A stretch of 64,000 bases of DNA, from contig NZ_CP033019.1 of NCBI RefSeq assembly GCF_003667705.1, forward strand, positions 5,022,001 through 5,086,000, read 5' to 3'. The DNA comes from Janthinobacterium agaricidamnosum. GTDB lineage: Bacteria; Pseudomonadota; Gammaproteobacteria; Burkholderiales; Burkholderiaceae_D. The position numbers were made by a program, and so were the translations under genes. Of the stretch, positions 50,912 to 60,273 are shown piece after piece; position 1 is the stretch's first letter; every line of letters starts with the position of its first letter. The notes beneath the pieces were generated by a model. The model was not told the origin of the DNA. It searched no databases and saw only the letters and a program-made list of their open reading frames with translations.

Positions 50912-51307
50912 ATGGCAACAGCCAAAAAAACCCCAGTAGCAGCGCCAGCCAAAGCAGCAGCAGCCAAGCCTGCAGCCGCCAAGAAAGCAGCACCCGCAGC
51001 CAAGGCAGCAGCTAAACCAGCAGCGGCGAAGAAAGCGGCAGCACCGGCAACACCACGCAAGCCAAACGCAGCATTCATGAAAGCAATGACGCCATCGAAA
51101 GAGCTGGCCGCCGTTGTTGGCGCAGCACCACTGCCGCGCACGGAAGTGACCAAAAAGGTATGGGATTACATCAAAAAACTCGATCTGCAAGATCCGGCGA
51201 ACCGCCGCATGATCAATGCGGACGACAAGCTGAAAGCCGTTTTCGGCGGCAAAGCCCAAGTCTCCATGTTTGAAATGACGAAACTGATCTCCGATCATTT
51301 GAAATAA
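50912..51307 (+). CDS. SWIB/MDM2-domain protein with basic H1-like tail
   Basis: A 131-residue protein. Residues 1-50 are a Lys/Ala/Pro-rich tail (KAAAAKPAAAKKAAPAAKAAAK) like the H1-like protein at 27.8 kb. Residues 53-131 form a SWIB domain (FMKAMTPSKELAAVVG, PLPRTEVTKKVWDYIKKLDLQD, MINADDKLKAVFGG, MFEMTKLISDHLK). Bacterial SWIB proteins are best known from chlamydiae and from betaproteobacteria; a chromatin role is inferred from the eukaryotic family and from the basic tail, not proven. Confidence 0.95.
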   Translation: MATAKKTPVAAPAKAAAAKPAAAKKAAPAAKAAAKPAAAKKAAAPATPRKPNAAFMKAMTPSKELAAVVGAAPLPRTEVTKKVWDYIKKLDLQDPANRRMINADDKLKAVFGGKAQVSMFEMTKLISDHLK

Positions 51308-51340
51308 TCAGATACGCACAGGGCGTCCGCGCCGTGTGAG

Positions 51341-51378
51341 TGCCCCGCCGCATTACTGCGAGCGGGGCATTTTTTTTG
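51341..51378 (+). terminator. Rho-independent terminator of the SWIB gene
   Basis: Arms tgccccgc (51341-51348) and gcggggca (51362-51369) with a 13-base loop are followed by nine T residues. It lies 33 bases after the SWIB stop codon. Confidence 0.92.
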
Positions 51379-51398
51379 CTGCGGGCGTCAACTATGTT

Positions 51399-51430
51399 GT
51401 CGGATTACGGTCTTTCAGACCTAATCCGAC
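51399..51430. repeat. Intergenic palindromic repeat (REP-like), second copy
   Basis: Arms gtcggatta (51399-51407) and taatccgac (51422-51430) enclose a second small stem ggtct/agacc, and the right arm continues into ctacg. The outer sequence matches the element at 27151-27202 with a ggg-to-gga change, so both belong to one dispersed family. Confidence 0.65.
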
Positions 51431-51451
51431 CTACGTCCGCCCCATTCACCC

Positions 51452-51515
51452 GGGGTCAGACCCTCAACACCGTTAACACAGAGCTCTGCGCCAACGCTGC
51501 CGGGGGTCTGACCCC
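51452..51515. repeat. Inverted repeat ggggtcagaccc with 40-base spacer
   Basis: ggggtcagaccc (51452-51463) is repeated in perfect inverted orientation as gggtctgacccc (51504-51515). Each arm is itself close to palindromic. I recall similar ggggtcagacccc elements scattered between genes in beta- and gammaproteobacteria, in some cases linked to REP-associated transposases. None is present here. Confidence 0.6.
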
Positions 51516-51520
51516 AGCCT

Positions 51521-52138
51521 TCATTTAAATTCCCACTGCCTCCACGCGGCGCGCACGGCATTCGGGTACTCGGCCCTGCCCCGGCTGCCGTTGTAGCGCC
51601 CCAGCGCCAGGTATAAATCGCCCTTTTCCATATCCAGGTACATGCGCAGGATCGCGCAGCCGTAGCGCAGATTCGTCTGCATGTGGAACAGCTTGCTGCG
51701 GTCATGGTCGCCGATGACGCCCGTCCAGAACGGCATCACCTGCATGTAGCCGCGGGCGCCGGCCAGCGAGACGGCGTATTTGCGGTAGGCCGACTCGACC
51801 TGGATCAGACCCAGCACCAGGGCCGGCTCCAGGCCCGCGCGGCGCGACTCGTACCAGACGGTTTCCAGGAATTCCGTGCGCAGCTGGGCGTCCGGCAGCT
51901 TGCGCTGCAGGCGTTGCGACATCTGCGCCAGCCATTGCTGGTAGCGCTGCAAGTCGGCGGGCGTGGCAAATTTGGGCTGCGGGGGGCGTTCGTCGCGGAT
52001 CGCGTGCGACAGGGCCAGGCGGACGGAGTCGGCCAGCGCCTCCTCTTTCTGGTTGCCGGCCTGCGCAAAGGAAACGCAGGCCAGGCCAGCGGCCAGCGCG
52101 AGCGCGCCAGCCGTTTTACTTAGCGATAAGCGCTTCAC
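51521..52138 (-). CDS. Lytic transglycosylase (SLT domain)
   Basis: A 205-residue exported protein. A signal peptide ([18 protein letters not shown]) is followed by a soluble lytic transglycosylase domain with the catalytic Glu in [31 protein letters not shown], then [11 protein letters not shown] and [14 protein letters not shown] and [10 protein letters not shown]. It would cleave murein with formation of 1,6-anhydro ends. It overlaps proS at its start, an uncommon but repeatedly seen arrangement. The end lies 6 bases from the inverted repeat. Confidence 0.92.
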   Translation of the reverse strand: MKRLSLSKTAGALALAAGLACVSFAQAGNQKEEALADSVRLALSHAIRDERPPQPKFATPADLQRYQQWLAQMSQRLQRKLPDAQLRTEFLETVWYESRRAGLEPALVLGLIQVESAYRKYAVSLAGARGYMQVMPFWTGVIGDHDRSKLFHMQTNLRYGCAILRMYLDMEKGDLYLALGRYNGSRGRAEYPNAVRAAWRQWEFK

Positions 52139-53874
52139 TGCGCCATTTTGCCCTGGATGAAGGCGACGATCTCGTCCGGCGCAACGCCGGTCGCTTCCGC
52201 GTCGCGGCGGCCCTGGTATTCCAGCTTGCCTTCTTTCAGGCCGCGCTCGCCGATGACGATGCGGTGCGGCACGCCAATCAGTTCCCAGTCAGCGAACATG
52301 GCGCCAGGGCGCAAGCCGCGGTCGTCGACGATGACGTCCACGCCAGCGCCTTGCAGGGCCGCGTACAGCTTCTCCGTCTCTTCCTTGACCAGTTCGCTGC
52401 GGTCCATGCCCATCGGGCACAGCACGACCTCGAACGGTGCGATCGACGCGGGCCAGATGATGCCCTTGTCGTCGAAGTTCTGTTCGATGGCGGCGCCCAG
52501 GATGCGCGTCACGCCGATGCCGTAGCAACCCATCTGCAGCGGCGCAGGCTTGCCGTTTTCATCGAGGAAGGTGGCTTTCATGCTTTCCGAGTACGCCGTA
52601 CCCAGCTGGAACACGTGGCCCACTTCGATGCCGCGCTCGATGGCCAGTGCGCCCTGGCCGTCCGGCGACGCATCGCCGGCGACGACATTGCGCAAGTCGG
52701 CCACGATGGCAGGCTCGGCCACGTCACGGCCCCAGTTGGCGCCCGTGTAGTGGAAACCGGCCTCATTCGCGCCGCAGACGAAGTCGCTCATGTGAGCGAC
52801 CGTGCGGTCCGCCACCACGGTGACGGGTGCCTTCGTGCCGATCGGGCCCAGGTAGCCAGGGATGGTGCCGTAGACTTCCAGGATTTCCGCTTCCGTCGAG
52901 AAACGGTGACCGGCCAGGCCGGCAACCTTGCCCACCTTGATCTCGTTCAGTTCATGGTCGCCGCGCAGCAGCAGCATGAAATGCTGTTTCGTGACTTTGT
53001 CGTCCTTGCCCGTCGTTTCCACCGTCAGGGCGATGGTTTTCACGGTGCGCGACAGCTCGATGCCCAGCAAGGCGGCCACGGTTTCGCACTTGACGGTGTC
53101 CGGCGTGGCCGTTTTCGTCAGCGCCTGGGTGGCGGCCGGGCGCTCGCCCGCTGGCGGCAGCGCTTCGGCCGCTTCCATGTTGGCGGCGTAGTCGGACGTC
53201 GGGCAGTACACAAGCGCGTCTTCACCCGTGTGGGCGATGACGTGGAATTCATGCGAACCGGAGCCGCCGATGGCGCCGTTGTCGGCCGCCACGGCGCGGA
53301 ATTTCAGGCCGAAACGCGTGAAGATGCGCGTGTAGGCGTCGAACATGACTTTATACGACGCCTGCATGCCAGCCAGGTCGCGGTCGAACGAATACGCGTC
53401 CTTCATGGTGAATTCGCGGCCGCGCATCAGGCCGAAACGTGGGCGGCGCTCGTCGCGGAACTTGGTCTGGATGTGATAAAAGTTCAACGGCAACTGGCGG
53501 TAGGACTTGATTTCCGTGCGCACGACGTCGGTGATGACTTCTTCCGACGTGGGCTGGATCGCGTATTCGCGGCCGTGGCGGTCTTTCACGCGCATCAGTT
53601 CGTCGCCCATCTTGGTCCAGCGGCCCGTCTCCTGCCACAGTTCGGCCGGCTGCACGAGCGGCATCAGCAGTTCGATGCCGGCGGCTTTGTTCATCTCGTC
53701 ACGGATGATGGCTTCCACCTTGCGGATCACGCGCAAGCCCATCGGCATGTAGGTATAGATGCCGGAACCGAGGCGTTTGATCATGCCTGCACGCATCATC
53801 AATTGGTGGCTGACGATTTCCGCGTCAGAAGGTGCATCTTTAAGTGTGGAAATAAAAAAACGGGAGGCGCGCAT
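52135..53874 (-). CDS. proS: Prolyl-tRNA synthetase
   Basis: A 579-residue class II aminoacyl-tRNA synthetase of the bacterial type. It has the N-terminal catalytic part ([28 protein letters not shown], motif 2 [25 protein letters not shown]), an inserted editing domain (about residues 225-380), motif 3 [18 protein letters not shown] and a C-terminal anticodon-binding domain ([44 protein letters not shown]). It charges tRNA-Pro. It is divergent from rppH. Confidence 0.98.
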   Translation of the reverse strand: MRASRFFISTLKDAPSDAEIVSHQLMMRAGMIKRLGSGIYTYMPMGLRVIRKVEAIIRDEMNKAAGIELLMPLVQPAELWQETGRWTKMGDELMRVKDRHGREYAIQPTSEEVITDVVRTEIKSYRQLPLNFYHIQTKFRDERRPRFGLMRGREFTMKDAYSFDRDLAGMQASYKVMFDAYTRIFTRFGLKFRAVAADNGAIGGSGSHEFHVIAHTGEDALVYCPTSDYAANMEAAEALPPAGERPAATQALTKTATPDTVKCETVAALLGIELSRTVKTIALTVETTGKDDKVTKQHFMLLLRGDHELNEIKVGKVAGLAGHRFSTEAEILEVYGTIPGYLGPIGTKAPVTVVADRTVAHMSDFVCGANEAGFHYTGANWGRDVAEPAIVADLRNVVAGDASPDGQGALAIERGIEVGHVFQLGTAYSESMKATFLDENGKPAPLQMGCYGIGVTRILGAAIEQNFDDKGIIWPASIAPFEVVLCPMGMDRSELVKEETEKLYAALQGAGVDVIVDDRGLRPGAMFADWELIGVPHRIVIGERGLKEGKLEYQGRRDAEATGVAPDEIVAFIQGKMAQ

Positions 53875-54078
53875 AACGGTGAATTCTTTTTAAAAAGAGA
53901 GGGTTATAATCAACCTAATTTTAAAGGATTAGCTGGCTGATGCGTCCATACTTTACACAAATGCGCTCAATTGGTGCGATTCCGGCGCTTTTCGCACCCC
54001 GAAAAGGTCACCGGCTTGCGAAGTTGTGGGTAATTATGTAAAAAAGGACGCACTGTCGCAGAAAGTTTGAGGTGCATT

Positions 54079-54711
54079 ATGCTCGACCGTGAAGGGTTTC
54101 GGCCCAACGTCGGCATCATCCTGCTAAACGCCCAGAACGAGGTGTGGTGGGGCAAGCGGGTGCGCGAGCACTCATGGCAGTTTCCGCAAGGCGGTATCAA
54201 ATATGGCGAAACACCGGAACAAGCCATGTTTCGCGAACTTGAAGAGGAAATCGGACTCAGACAGGAACACGTCAAAATTGTCGGCCGCACCCGCGACTGG
54301 CTGCGCTATGAGGTGCCAGACCACTTCATCAAGCGCGAGATTCGCGGCCATTACCGTGGCCAGAAGCAGATTTGGTTTCTGCTGAGAATGTGCGCGCGCG
54401 ATAACGACGTCAATCTGCGCCTGACCGATCATCCGGAGTTCGACGCCTGGCGCTGGCATGAATACTGGGTCCCGCTCGATGTCGTCATTGAATTTAAACG
54501 CGATGTATACCAGCGCGCCTTGCAGGAGCTGTCCCGCTTCCTGACCTGGCCCGTGCATGGCAACGCACAGCAAGCGCACCGCCACACGTCGCGCTACCTG
54601 CGCCAGCCCCATGCGCCACGGGCACAGGACGGCGCGGCACTGGCCAAGCCTTGCGACGGCATCGCCGCCGAAGGGTGTACGCCGGAGCTGATCTTGCCGG
54701 GCAAGGAGTAG
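54079..54711 (+). CDS. rppH: RNA pyrophosphohydrolase
   Basis: A 210-residue Nudix hydrolase that removes pyrophosphate from mRNA 5' ends and triggers decay. It begins [16 protein letters not shown], has [17 protein letters not shown] and the Nudix box [20 protein letters not shown](IGL), then WLRYEVP and [11 protein letters not shown]. It is longer than E. coli RppH (176) by a C-terminal tail. The ATG at 54079 gives the conserved N terminus; an ATG 4 codons earlier was not preferred. It is divergent from proS, as in many betaproteobacteria. Confidence 0.97.
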   Translation: MLDREGFRPNVGIILLNAQNEVWWGKRVREHSWQFPQGGIKYGETPEQAMFRELEEEIGLRQEHVKIVGRTRDWLRYEVPDHFIKREIRGHYRGQKQIWFLLRMCARDNDVNLRLTDHPEFDAWRWHEYWVPLDVVIEFKRDVYQRALQELSRFLTWPVHGNAQQAHRHTSRYLRQPHAPRAQDGAALAKPCDGIAAEGCTPELILPGKE

Positions 54712-54740
54712 TCAGCCGCAATGAACGCACGCTCCCACGC

Positions 54741-54774
54741 AAAAGGGGCAGCCTGAACAGGCTGCCCCTTTTTT
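54741..54774. terminator. Bidirectional terminator between rppH and mqo
   Basis: Arms aaggggcagcct and aggctgcccctt with a gaac loop are flanked by A residues on the left and a run of T on the right. It lies between the convergent genes rppH and mqo. Confidence 0.9.
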
Positions 54775-54811
54775 CATGCCGGCAGGAAACTCCCCTGCCG
54801 GTCAGGCTGGC

Positions 54812-56410
54812 TTAGTTTGCCGCCGGCGCTGGCGCAGCAGCGGGAACGTCGAGCGTGATGGCTTTCAAGCCCAGGATATTGCTGCTGTAATGGCGGATCT
54901 TGTTGGCCAGGGCCGGGTCGTTGTTCAGCTTTTGACCGTACGACGGCACCATTTCCACCATCTTCGCTTGCCATTCCGGCGTGGCCAGGCGGCTCTTGAA
55001 GGCCGTTTGCAGCACCTTGATCATGATCGGCGGCGCGGTCGAGGCGCCTGGCGAAGCACCCAGCAAGGCGACGATGCTGCCATCGGCGGCGCCGACGACT
55101 TCCGTGCCGAACTGCAGCAAGCCGCCTTTGACCGGGTCATCCTTGACGATCTGCACGCGCTGGCCGGCGTTTTGCAAGGTCCAGTCTTCCATCTTGGCGT
55201 TCGGCAAGTATTCGCGCAGGGTCTTCAGGCGGTCTTCCGGCGTATTCATGACCTGTTCGACCAGGTATTTCGTCAGTGGAATATTGTCGTAACCGGCTTG
55301 CAGCATCGGTTTCACATTGCCCGTGCCGATCGAGGCAGGCAAGTCGATCCACGAACCATTTTTCAGGAACTTCGTCGAGAAGGTGGCGAACGGGCCAAAC
55401 AGCAAGGCTTTCTTGCCATCAATGATGCGCGTGTCCAGATGCGGCACGGACATCGGCGGCGAACCGACGGACGCCTTGCCGTACACCTTGGCCGCATGCG
55501 CCGCCACCAGTTCCGGATTGGTGGTCACCAGCCATTGGCCGCCGACCGGCACGCCGCCGTAGCCCTTGGCTTCAGGAATACCCGATTTTTCCAGCAGCGG
55601 CAGCGAACCGCCGCCGGCGCCGATGAAGACGAACTTGGCGCGCATGGTCTTTTCCTTGCCGGCGGCCAGGTCTTTCACCGTCACGTTCCACACGCCGTCG
55701 GCGCCGCGCCGGATGTCTTCCACCTGGTGGCGCAGGTGCAGCACCATGCCGTGGCTGTCCGTCAGGTATTTCACCAGGCCACGCGTGAGGTTGCCGAAAT
55801 TGACGTCGGTACCGATGTCCATGCGCGTCGCGGCCACTTTCTGGCCCTTGTCGCGACCTTGCATGACCAGCGGCGCCCACTGTTCGATCTGCGCCTGGTC
55901 TTCCGAGTACAGCATGCCCTTGAACAGGTTTTCCTTTTGCAGCGCGGCATAGCGCTTCTTCAAAAAGGCAATATTGTCGTCGCCCCAGACAAAGGCCATG
56001 TGCGGCACATTGTTGATGAAGGTTTGCGGCGCGCCCAGGTGCTTGTTGGCCACCTGATAGGCCCAGAATTGCTTGGAAATTTCGAATTGCTCGTTGATGG
56101 CAACGGCCTTCTTGGTCTCGATGCTGCCGTCGGCCGCTTCCGGCGTGTAGTTCAGTTCGGCAAATGCCGAGTGGCCCGTGCCTGCGTTGTTCATCGCGTC
56201 CGAACTTTCGGCGGCCACGGAATCGAGGCGCTCGACCATTTCCATCGTCAGCGAAGGATCGAGTTCCTTGAGCATGCTGCCCAGGGTGGCGCTCATGGTG
56301 CCGGCGCCGATCAGCAGCACGTCGACCGGTTTTTCGGACGAGGCCGGAGGGGTCTTGTCACATGCCGCCAGGATCAGGCACGACATCAAAAGTAATAGCG
56401 ATTTACGCAT
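54812..56410 (-). CDS. mqo: Malate:quinone oxidoreductase with N-terminal lipoprotein-like signal
   Basis: A 532-residue FAD enzyme that oxidises malate to oxaloacetate and passes electrons to quinone. It has the FAD-binding [16 protein letters not shown] near residue 30, [50 protein letters not shown] and [17 protein letters not shown]. Unlike classical Mqo it begins with a signal peptide ending in a lipobox ([13 protein letters not shown], Cys at residue 17). Similar leaders are known in some Pseudomonas Mqo proteins, so an extracytoplasmic or membrane-anchored location is possible. GGAG before the ATG supports the start. Confidence 0.94.
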   Translation of the reverse strand: MRKSLLLLMSCLILAACDKTPPASSEKPVDVLLIGAGTMSATLGSMLKELDPSLTMEMVERLDSVAAESSDAMNNAGTGHSAFAELNYTPEAADGSIETKKAVAINEQFEISKQFWAYQVANKHLGAPQTFINNVPHMAFVWGDDNIAFLKKRYAALQKENLFKGMLYSEDQAQIEQWAPLVMQGRDKGQKVAATRMDIGTDVNFGNLTRGLVKYLTDSHGMVLHLRHQVEDIRRGADGVWNVTVKDLAAGKEKTMRAKFVFIGAGGGSLPLLEKSGIPEAKGYGGVPVGGQWLVTTNPELVAAHAAKVYGKASVGSPPMSVPHLDTRIIDGKKALLFGPFATFSTKFLKNGSWIDLPASIGTGNVKPMLQAGYDNIPLTKYLVEQVMNTPEDRLKTLREYLPNAKMEDWTLQNAGQRVQIVKDDPVKGGLLQFGTEVVGAADGSIVALLGASPGASTAPPIMIKVLQTAFKSRLATPEWQAKMVEMVPSYGQKLNNDPALANKIRHYSSNILGLKAITLDVPAAAPAPAAN

Positions 56411-56852
56411 ACGTAACTCCGTTTATGAATACTGAAGGATGATTCTTGCGCGCCACCGTGGCGGCACCATCGCTGTATGAAATGAAAACAGTTGGCCAGC
56501 CGGAACGCCAGGGCGGCCGGACAGGTCAAGGTCGATGGTGATAGGCATGCTGCCGCGCTCCGGGATAAGCCTGGAGCAAGATCTGGTGGCAAAGGTGCGG
56601 GCAATGGAAGCACGCAATGGCAACAAAATCGCCATCGTGTCCAGTGCAAATATCAAGAGCGGCGATTTTATCACCGTTATTTGGCGCCACCGGGCCGTGG
56701 CGGTAGTGGATAATACTTACTGCAGGGTATTAAATTGCGGTGACTATCGGGTCATGCAAGCGGACGCCAGACGGCAAAAAAGGCATCCCCGATGCCTTGA
56801 ATTGACGTACGCGGTACAATGCCGGCTGCCCTTTAGCCACAGTCCTTCCGCC
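56411..56852. other. Intergenic stretch between mqo and the DUF1841 gene
   Basis: About 440 bases separate the divergent genes mqo and DUF1841. It contains short open frames in both strands, none with a recognisable protein, ribosome-binding site or codon pattern that supports coding. Promoters for both genes must lie here; none stands out. Confidence 0.35.
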
Positions 56853-57275
56853 ATGTTCAACCCATCTTCCGACGACGTGCGCCGCTTCTTTTGCGACACC
56901 TTGCGCAAGCACCGCGCCCATGAAATCCTCACGCCGATGGAAGCCATCGCGCTCGACTGGATCCTCGAACATCCCGAGTATGAAAACGAGCTCTCCGATG
57001 TCGAAGCGGCGCTGGCGCGCGACTATTCCGTCGAAGGAGGCCAGGCCAATCCCTTCCTGCACCTGTCCATGCATCTGTCGATCACGGAGCAGGTACAGGT
57101 GGACCAGCCGCGCGGCATCCGCCCGGCCGTCCAGCAGCTGACCCAGCGCCTCGATTCGGCCCATGCGGCCCAGCACGAAGTGATGGAATGTCTGGGCCAG
57201 ATGATCTGGGCCTCGCAGCGCTCGGGCTTGCCGCCGGATACGGACGCGTATATCGACTGCGTCCGCAGGCGTTAA
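56853..57275 (+). CDS. DUF1841 family protein
   Basis: A 140-residue soluble protein. It has MFNPSSDDVRRFFCDTLRKHRAHEILTPMEA, HPEYENELSDVEAALARDYSVEGG, NPFLHLSMHLSITEQVQVDQPRGI and CLGQMIWASQRSGLPPD. All are typical of DUF1841, a betaproteobacterial family of unknown function. The start at 56853 gives the family's N terminus; the open frame further upstream has no conserved sequence. It converges with norB, whose stop is 5 bases away. Confidence 0.92.
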   Translation: MFNPSSDDVRRFFCDTLRKHRAHEILTPMEAIALDWILEHPEYENELSDVEAALARDYSVEGGQANPFLHLSMHLSITEQVQVDQPRGIRPAVQQLTQRLDSAHAAQHEVMECLGQMIWASQRSGLPPDTDAYIDCVRRR

Positions 57276-57280
57276 CCGGG

Positions 57281-59551
57281 CTACACCGCTGAAGGCTGCG
57301 GTACAGCTGCCTTCGGCGCCTTGCCCATCAACCCCAGCACCACCTGCAACGCCATGGCGACGGCGCCGACGATGAAGACCACGTCGCCGAAGGTGCGTAT
57401 CCAGCGCAGGTTCTGCAACAGCGGCTGCTGCATGAAGCCTTCGCTGCGCGCATACCACAGGCCTTCCGTCACGCTGGCATGGAACTGGATGATGCCAATC
57501 GGCAGCAAGCTGGTAAAGATCATCAGCGCCAGGCCCCCGTTCAAGCCCCAGAACGCCGTCTTCATCAACGCAGGGCTGAAGCGGTAATCGGGCCGCAGGT
57601 AGCGCAGCACCAGCAAGGTAAAGCCCAGCGCCAGGAAGCCGTACACGCCGAACAGCGCCGCATGCGCATGCACGGGAGTCGTGTTCAGGCCCTGGATATA
57701 GTACAAGGCCACGGGCGGATTGATCATGAAGCCCAGCACCCCGGCGCCCAGCATGTTCCAGAAGGCGACGGCGACAAAGCACATCAGGGGCCAGCGCAGG
57801 TTTTCCATCCACGGCGCGCGTTCCTTCAGGCGCCAGTTTTCCCACGCTTCGTGGCCCAAGACGATCAGCGGCACCACTTCCAGCGCACTGAAGCTCGCGC
57901 CGATGGCCATCACGGGCGTGGTGGTGCCGGCAAAGTACAGGTGGTGGAAGGTGCCGGGTATGCCACCCAGCATGAACAGCGAGGCCGACGCCAGGCTGGC
58001 CGTCGTGGCCATGCGCACCGACACCAGGCCCAGGGTCGAGAAGATGAAGGCCAGCGCCGTCGTGGCGAACACTTCAAAGAAGCCTTCCACCCACAGGTGC
58101 ACCACCCACCAGCGCCAGTACTCCATCACGGATAAATGCGTGCGTTCGCCGTAGAACAGGCCGGCGCCATAAAACAGCCCGATGGCGCCCACGGACGCGG
58201 TCAGCAGCGCCAGCAGGTTCCTGTCGCCGCCCGGCTGGCGCAGGGCCGGCACGACGCCGCGCAGCATCAGCACGAGCCACAGCAGAATGCCGACAAATTT
58301 GCCGATCTGCCACAAGCGGCCCAGGTCGACATATTCATAACCCTGGTGGCCGAGCCAGAAATTCCACTCGGGCGGCATCACTTGCGCGATGGCCAGGTAA
58401 TTGCCGATGAACGAGCCGACGACGACCGCGACGAGGGCCCAGAACAGCACGTCGACACCGAGGCGCTGCCACTTGGGGTCCTTGCCGCCATTGATCAGCG
58501 GGGCGAGGAACAGGCCGGCGGCCAGGAAGCCCGTGGCGATCCAGAACAGCGCGGCCTGGATATGCCAGGTGCGCGTGAGCGCATACGGGAACCAGCGCGA
58601 CACGTCGATGCCGTAGAACTGCTGTCCTTCCACCGTGTAATGGGCCGTAAAGCCGCCGATGAAGACCTGGAAGATGAACAGCGCCACCACGAGGAACAGG
58701 TACTTGCCCAGTCCCCGCTGCGAAGGCGTCAGCGCGAACGTGGTGAGCGGATCGCGCGGACCGGCGGCCGGCAGCGCTTCGTCGTGGTCGCGCAAGAAGG
58801 CCCAGCCCCAGACGAGGAAGCCCACGCCGGCCAGCAGCACCACCACGCTGGCGACCGACCAGACGAGGTTTTCGCCGCTGGGCTGGTTGCCGATCAGCGG
58901 TTCGTGCGGCCAGTTGTTCGTATAGGTCACTTTCTGGCCCGGACGTTCGGTAGCGGCGGCCCACGCCGTCCAGAAGAAGAACTGCGTCATCTGCGCGCGC
59001 CGCGCGGCGCTGGGCAGGGTGTTTTCCTTCATGGCAAAATGCTCGCGGCTGGCGTGCAGCGCAGGCGCGTCCGAGAACAGCTGGTCGTAATAGTGCGCCG
59101 TGCCGGCGATGGCTTGCACGCGGCGCGCCGACAGATGCAGTACTTGTTCTTCATCGACCCGGTTGGCGCGGTATTCCAGCTTGAGCGCTTCGCGCAGCGC
59201 CGCCTGCGCGGGGCCGTCGAGCGCCGCGTACGCCTTGCCATGCTGTTCTTGCGCGGCCAGTTCCAGCCAGGCCGTCAGTTCGCGGTGCAGCCAGTCGGCC
59301 GTCCAGTCGGGCGCCTGGTAGGCGCCGTGGCCCCAGATGGAGCCCAGCTGCATGCCGCCGACGGATTGCCAGGCCGTCTGGCCGTCGAGGATGCCCTCGC
59401 GGTCGAACAGCTGCCGGCCATCCTGCGCCAGCACTTGCGCGGGAATCGGCGGCGCCTGCCGGTACACTTCCGTGCCGTAGTAGCCGAGCAGCGAAAACGT
59501 CACGATCAGCACACCGATCAGGGTGAACCAGAGTTTTTTGTAGGGACCCAT
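57281..59551 (-). CDS. norB: Quinol-dependent nitric oxide reductase (qNor)
   Basis: A 756-residue haem-copper-type membrane enzyme that reduces NO to N2O with quinol. An N-terminal membrane helix and a periplasmic domain (residues 1-215) precede 12 or more helices. The His ligands for the haems and the FeB site are seen in ALTRTWHIQAALFWIATGF, YWRWWVVHLWVEGFFEVFA, GTFHHLYFAG and NTTPVHAHAALFGVYGFLALG. The N-terminal part has no CxxCH, so it is the single-subunit quinol type rather than NorCB. AAGGAAAG before the ATG decides the start. It ends the operon nirK-ric-norB and probably also detoxifies NO. Confidence 0.96.
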   Translation of the reverse strand: MGPYKKLWFTLIGVLIVTFSLLGYYGTEVYRQAPPIPAQVLAQDGRQLFDREGILDGQTAWQSVGGMQLGSIWGHGAYQAPDWTADWLHRELTAWLELAAQEQHGKAYAALDGPAQAALREALKLEYRANRVDEEQVLHLSARRVQAIAGTAHYYDQLFSDAPALHASREHFAMKENTLPSAARRAQMTQFFFWTAWAAATERPGQKVTYTNNWPHEPLIGNQPSGENLVWSVASVVVLLAGVGFLVWGWAFLRDHDEALPAAGPRDPLTTFALTPSQRGLGKYLFLVVALFIFQVFIGGFTAHYTVEGQQFYGIDVSRWFPYALTRTWHIQAALFWIATGFLAAGLFLAPLINGGKDPKWQRLGVDVLFWALVAVVVGSFIGNYLAIAQVMPPEWNFWLGHQGYEYVDLGRLWQIGKFVGILLWLVLMLRGVVPALRQPGGDRNLLALLTASVGAIGLFYGAGLFYGERTHLSVMEYWRWWVVHLWVEGFFEVFATTALAFIFSTLGLVSVRMATTASLASASLFMLGGIPGTFHHLYFAGTTTPVMAIGASFSALEVVPLIVLGHEAWENWRLKERAPWMENLRWPLMCFVAVAFWNMLGAGVLGFMINPPVALYYIQGLNTTPVHAHAALFGVYGFLALGFTLLVLRYLRPDYRFSPALMKTAFWGLNGGLALMIFTSLLPIGIIQFHASVTEGLWYARSEGFMQQPLLQNLRWIRTFGDVVFIVGAVAMALQVVLGLMGKAPKAAVPQPSAV

Positions 59552-59565
59552 GGGTCTTTCCTTTG

Positions 59566-60242
59566 TCAGTGCACCACGGCCGGCGCAAAGCGCTCGAACA
59601 GGATATTGTTTTCAGTATGGATGTGTGCCATCAGGTCTTCGCGGAAGGTGCGCAAGCCCGTGTACAGCGCGCGCCAGGTGGTGCAGGCGCCGCCAGGTGC
59701 GGTGATATCGTTCGTCATCGCCTCCATCGCGCGCAAGGCCACGCCATGGTCGTCATGCTCCATGCGCATCACGTTGATGGGCGCGCCGGCCCGGGGCCCT
59801 GGCCGCGCACGATCATGGGGAACAGCACGTCTTCTTCCTTGCGCATATGGCTTTCCAGTTCCTGCGCCATGGCCGACAGGTGTTCCGCCAGCCCGTGCGG
59901 ACAGTCGGCGCGGTCGCCATGCACCTGCTCGACCTTGCGCGCCAGGCGTATCAGCTCGGGCAGCTGCTCGCGGTGCACGGCGTGGTAGCGCGCCAGGATG
60001 TGTTCCACCAGCTCGGCGGCCGGGGCGTCCTGCCAGTCACGCGCGCCGCTGGCGTCAATCCGTCCGGCCAGCACTTGCAGTTCCTCGACGATGGGCGCCG
60101 CGTCCACGCCGGCCGCTTCGGCCGCCGCGCGCAGGGTCTTGTTGCCGCCGCAGCAGAAATCGAGGCGGTGCGCATCGAACAGGCGCGTGGCGCCGGGGAT
60201 GCGGCGGGCCAGCTGGCCCAGGGACAGGTCGATCATTTCCAT
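59566..60242 (-). pseudogene. Frameshifted ric/ytfE-type iron-sulfur repair protein
   Basis: A di-iron (hemerythrin-like) repair protein in two frames. The first frame (60242 to 59769) holds the ScdA_N domain (LFDAHRLDFCCGGNKTLRAA) and most of the helical bundle (HILARYHAVHREQLPELIRL, ELESHMRKEEDVLFPMI) and then stops after GQGPGPARPST. The second frame (from about 59793 to 59566) continues with AGAPINVMRMEHDDHGVALRAMEAMTNDI and HIHTENNILFERF, which supply the last iron ligands. One missing base in the GC run ggccccgggccggcgcgccc (about 59783-59802) explains both. It sits between nirK and norB as in other NO operons. It may be a true mutation or a sequencing error. Confidence 0.85.
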
Positions 60243-60273
60243 AGCAGTTCCTTGATGATGAATGGGGGGTGTT

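Noticed and set aside
56535..56852. N-terminal extension of the DUF1841 gene, or a separate small gene
   Set aside because: No conserved sequence, no ribosome-binding site, and the DUF1841 family starts at 56853.
59783..59802. Programmed -1 frameshift site in ric
   Set aside because: A -1 shift would join the frames, but no X-XXY-YYZ heptamer with a downstream structure was recognised; a base deletion or sequencing error is simpler.
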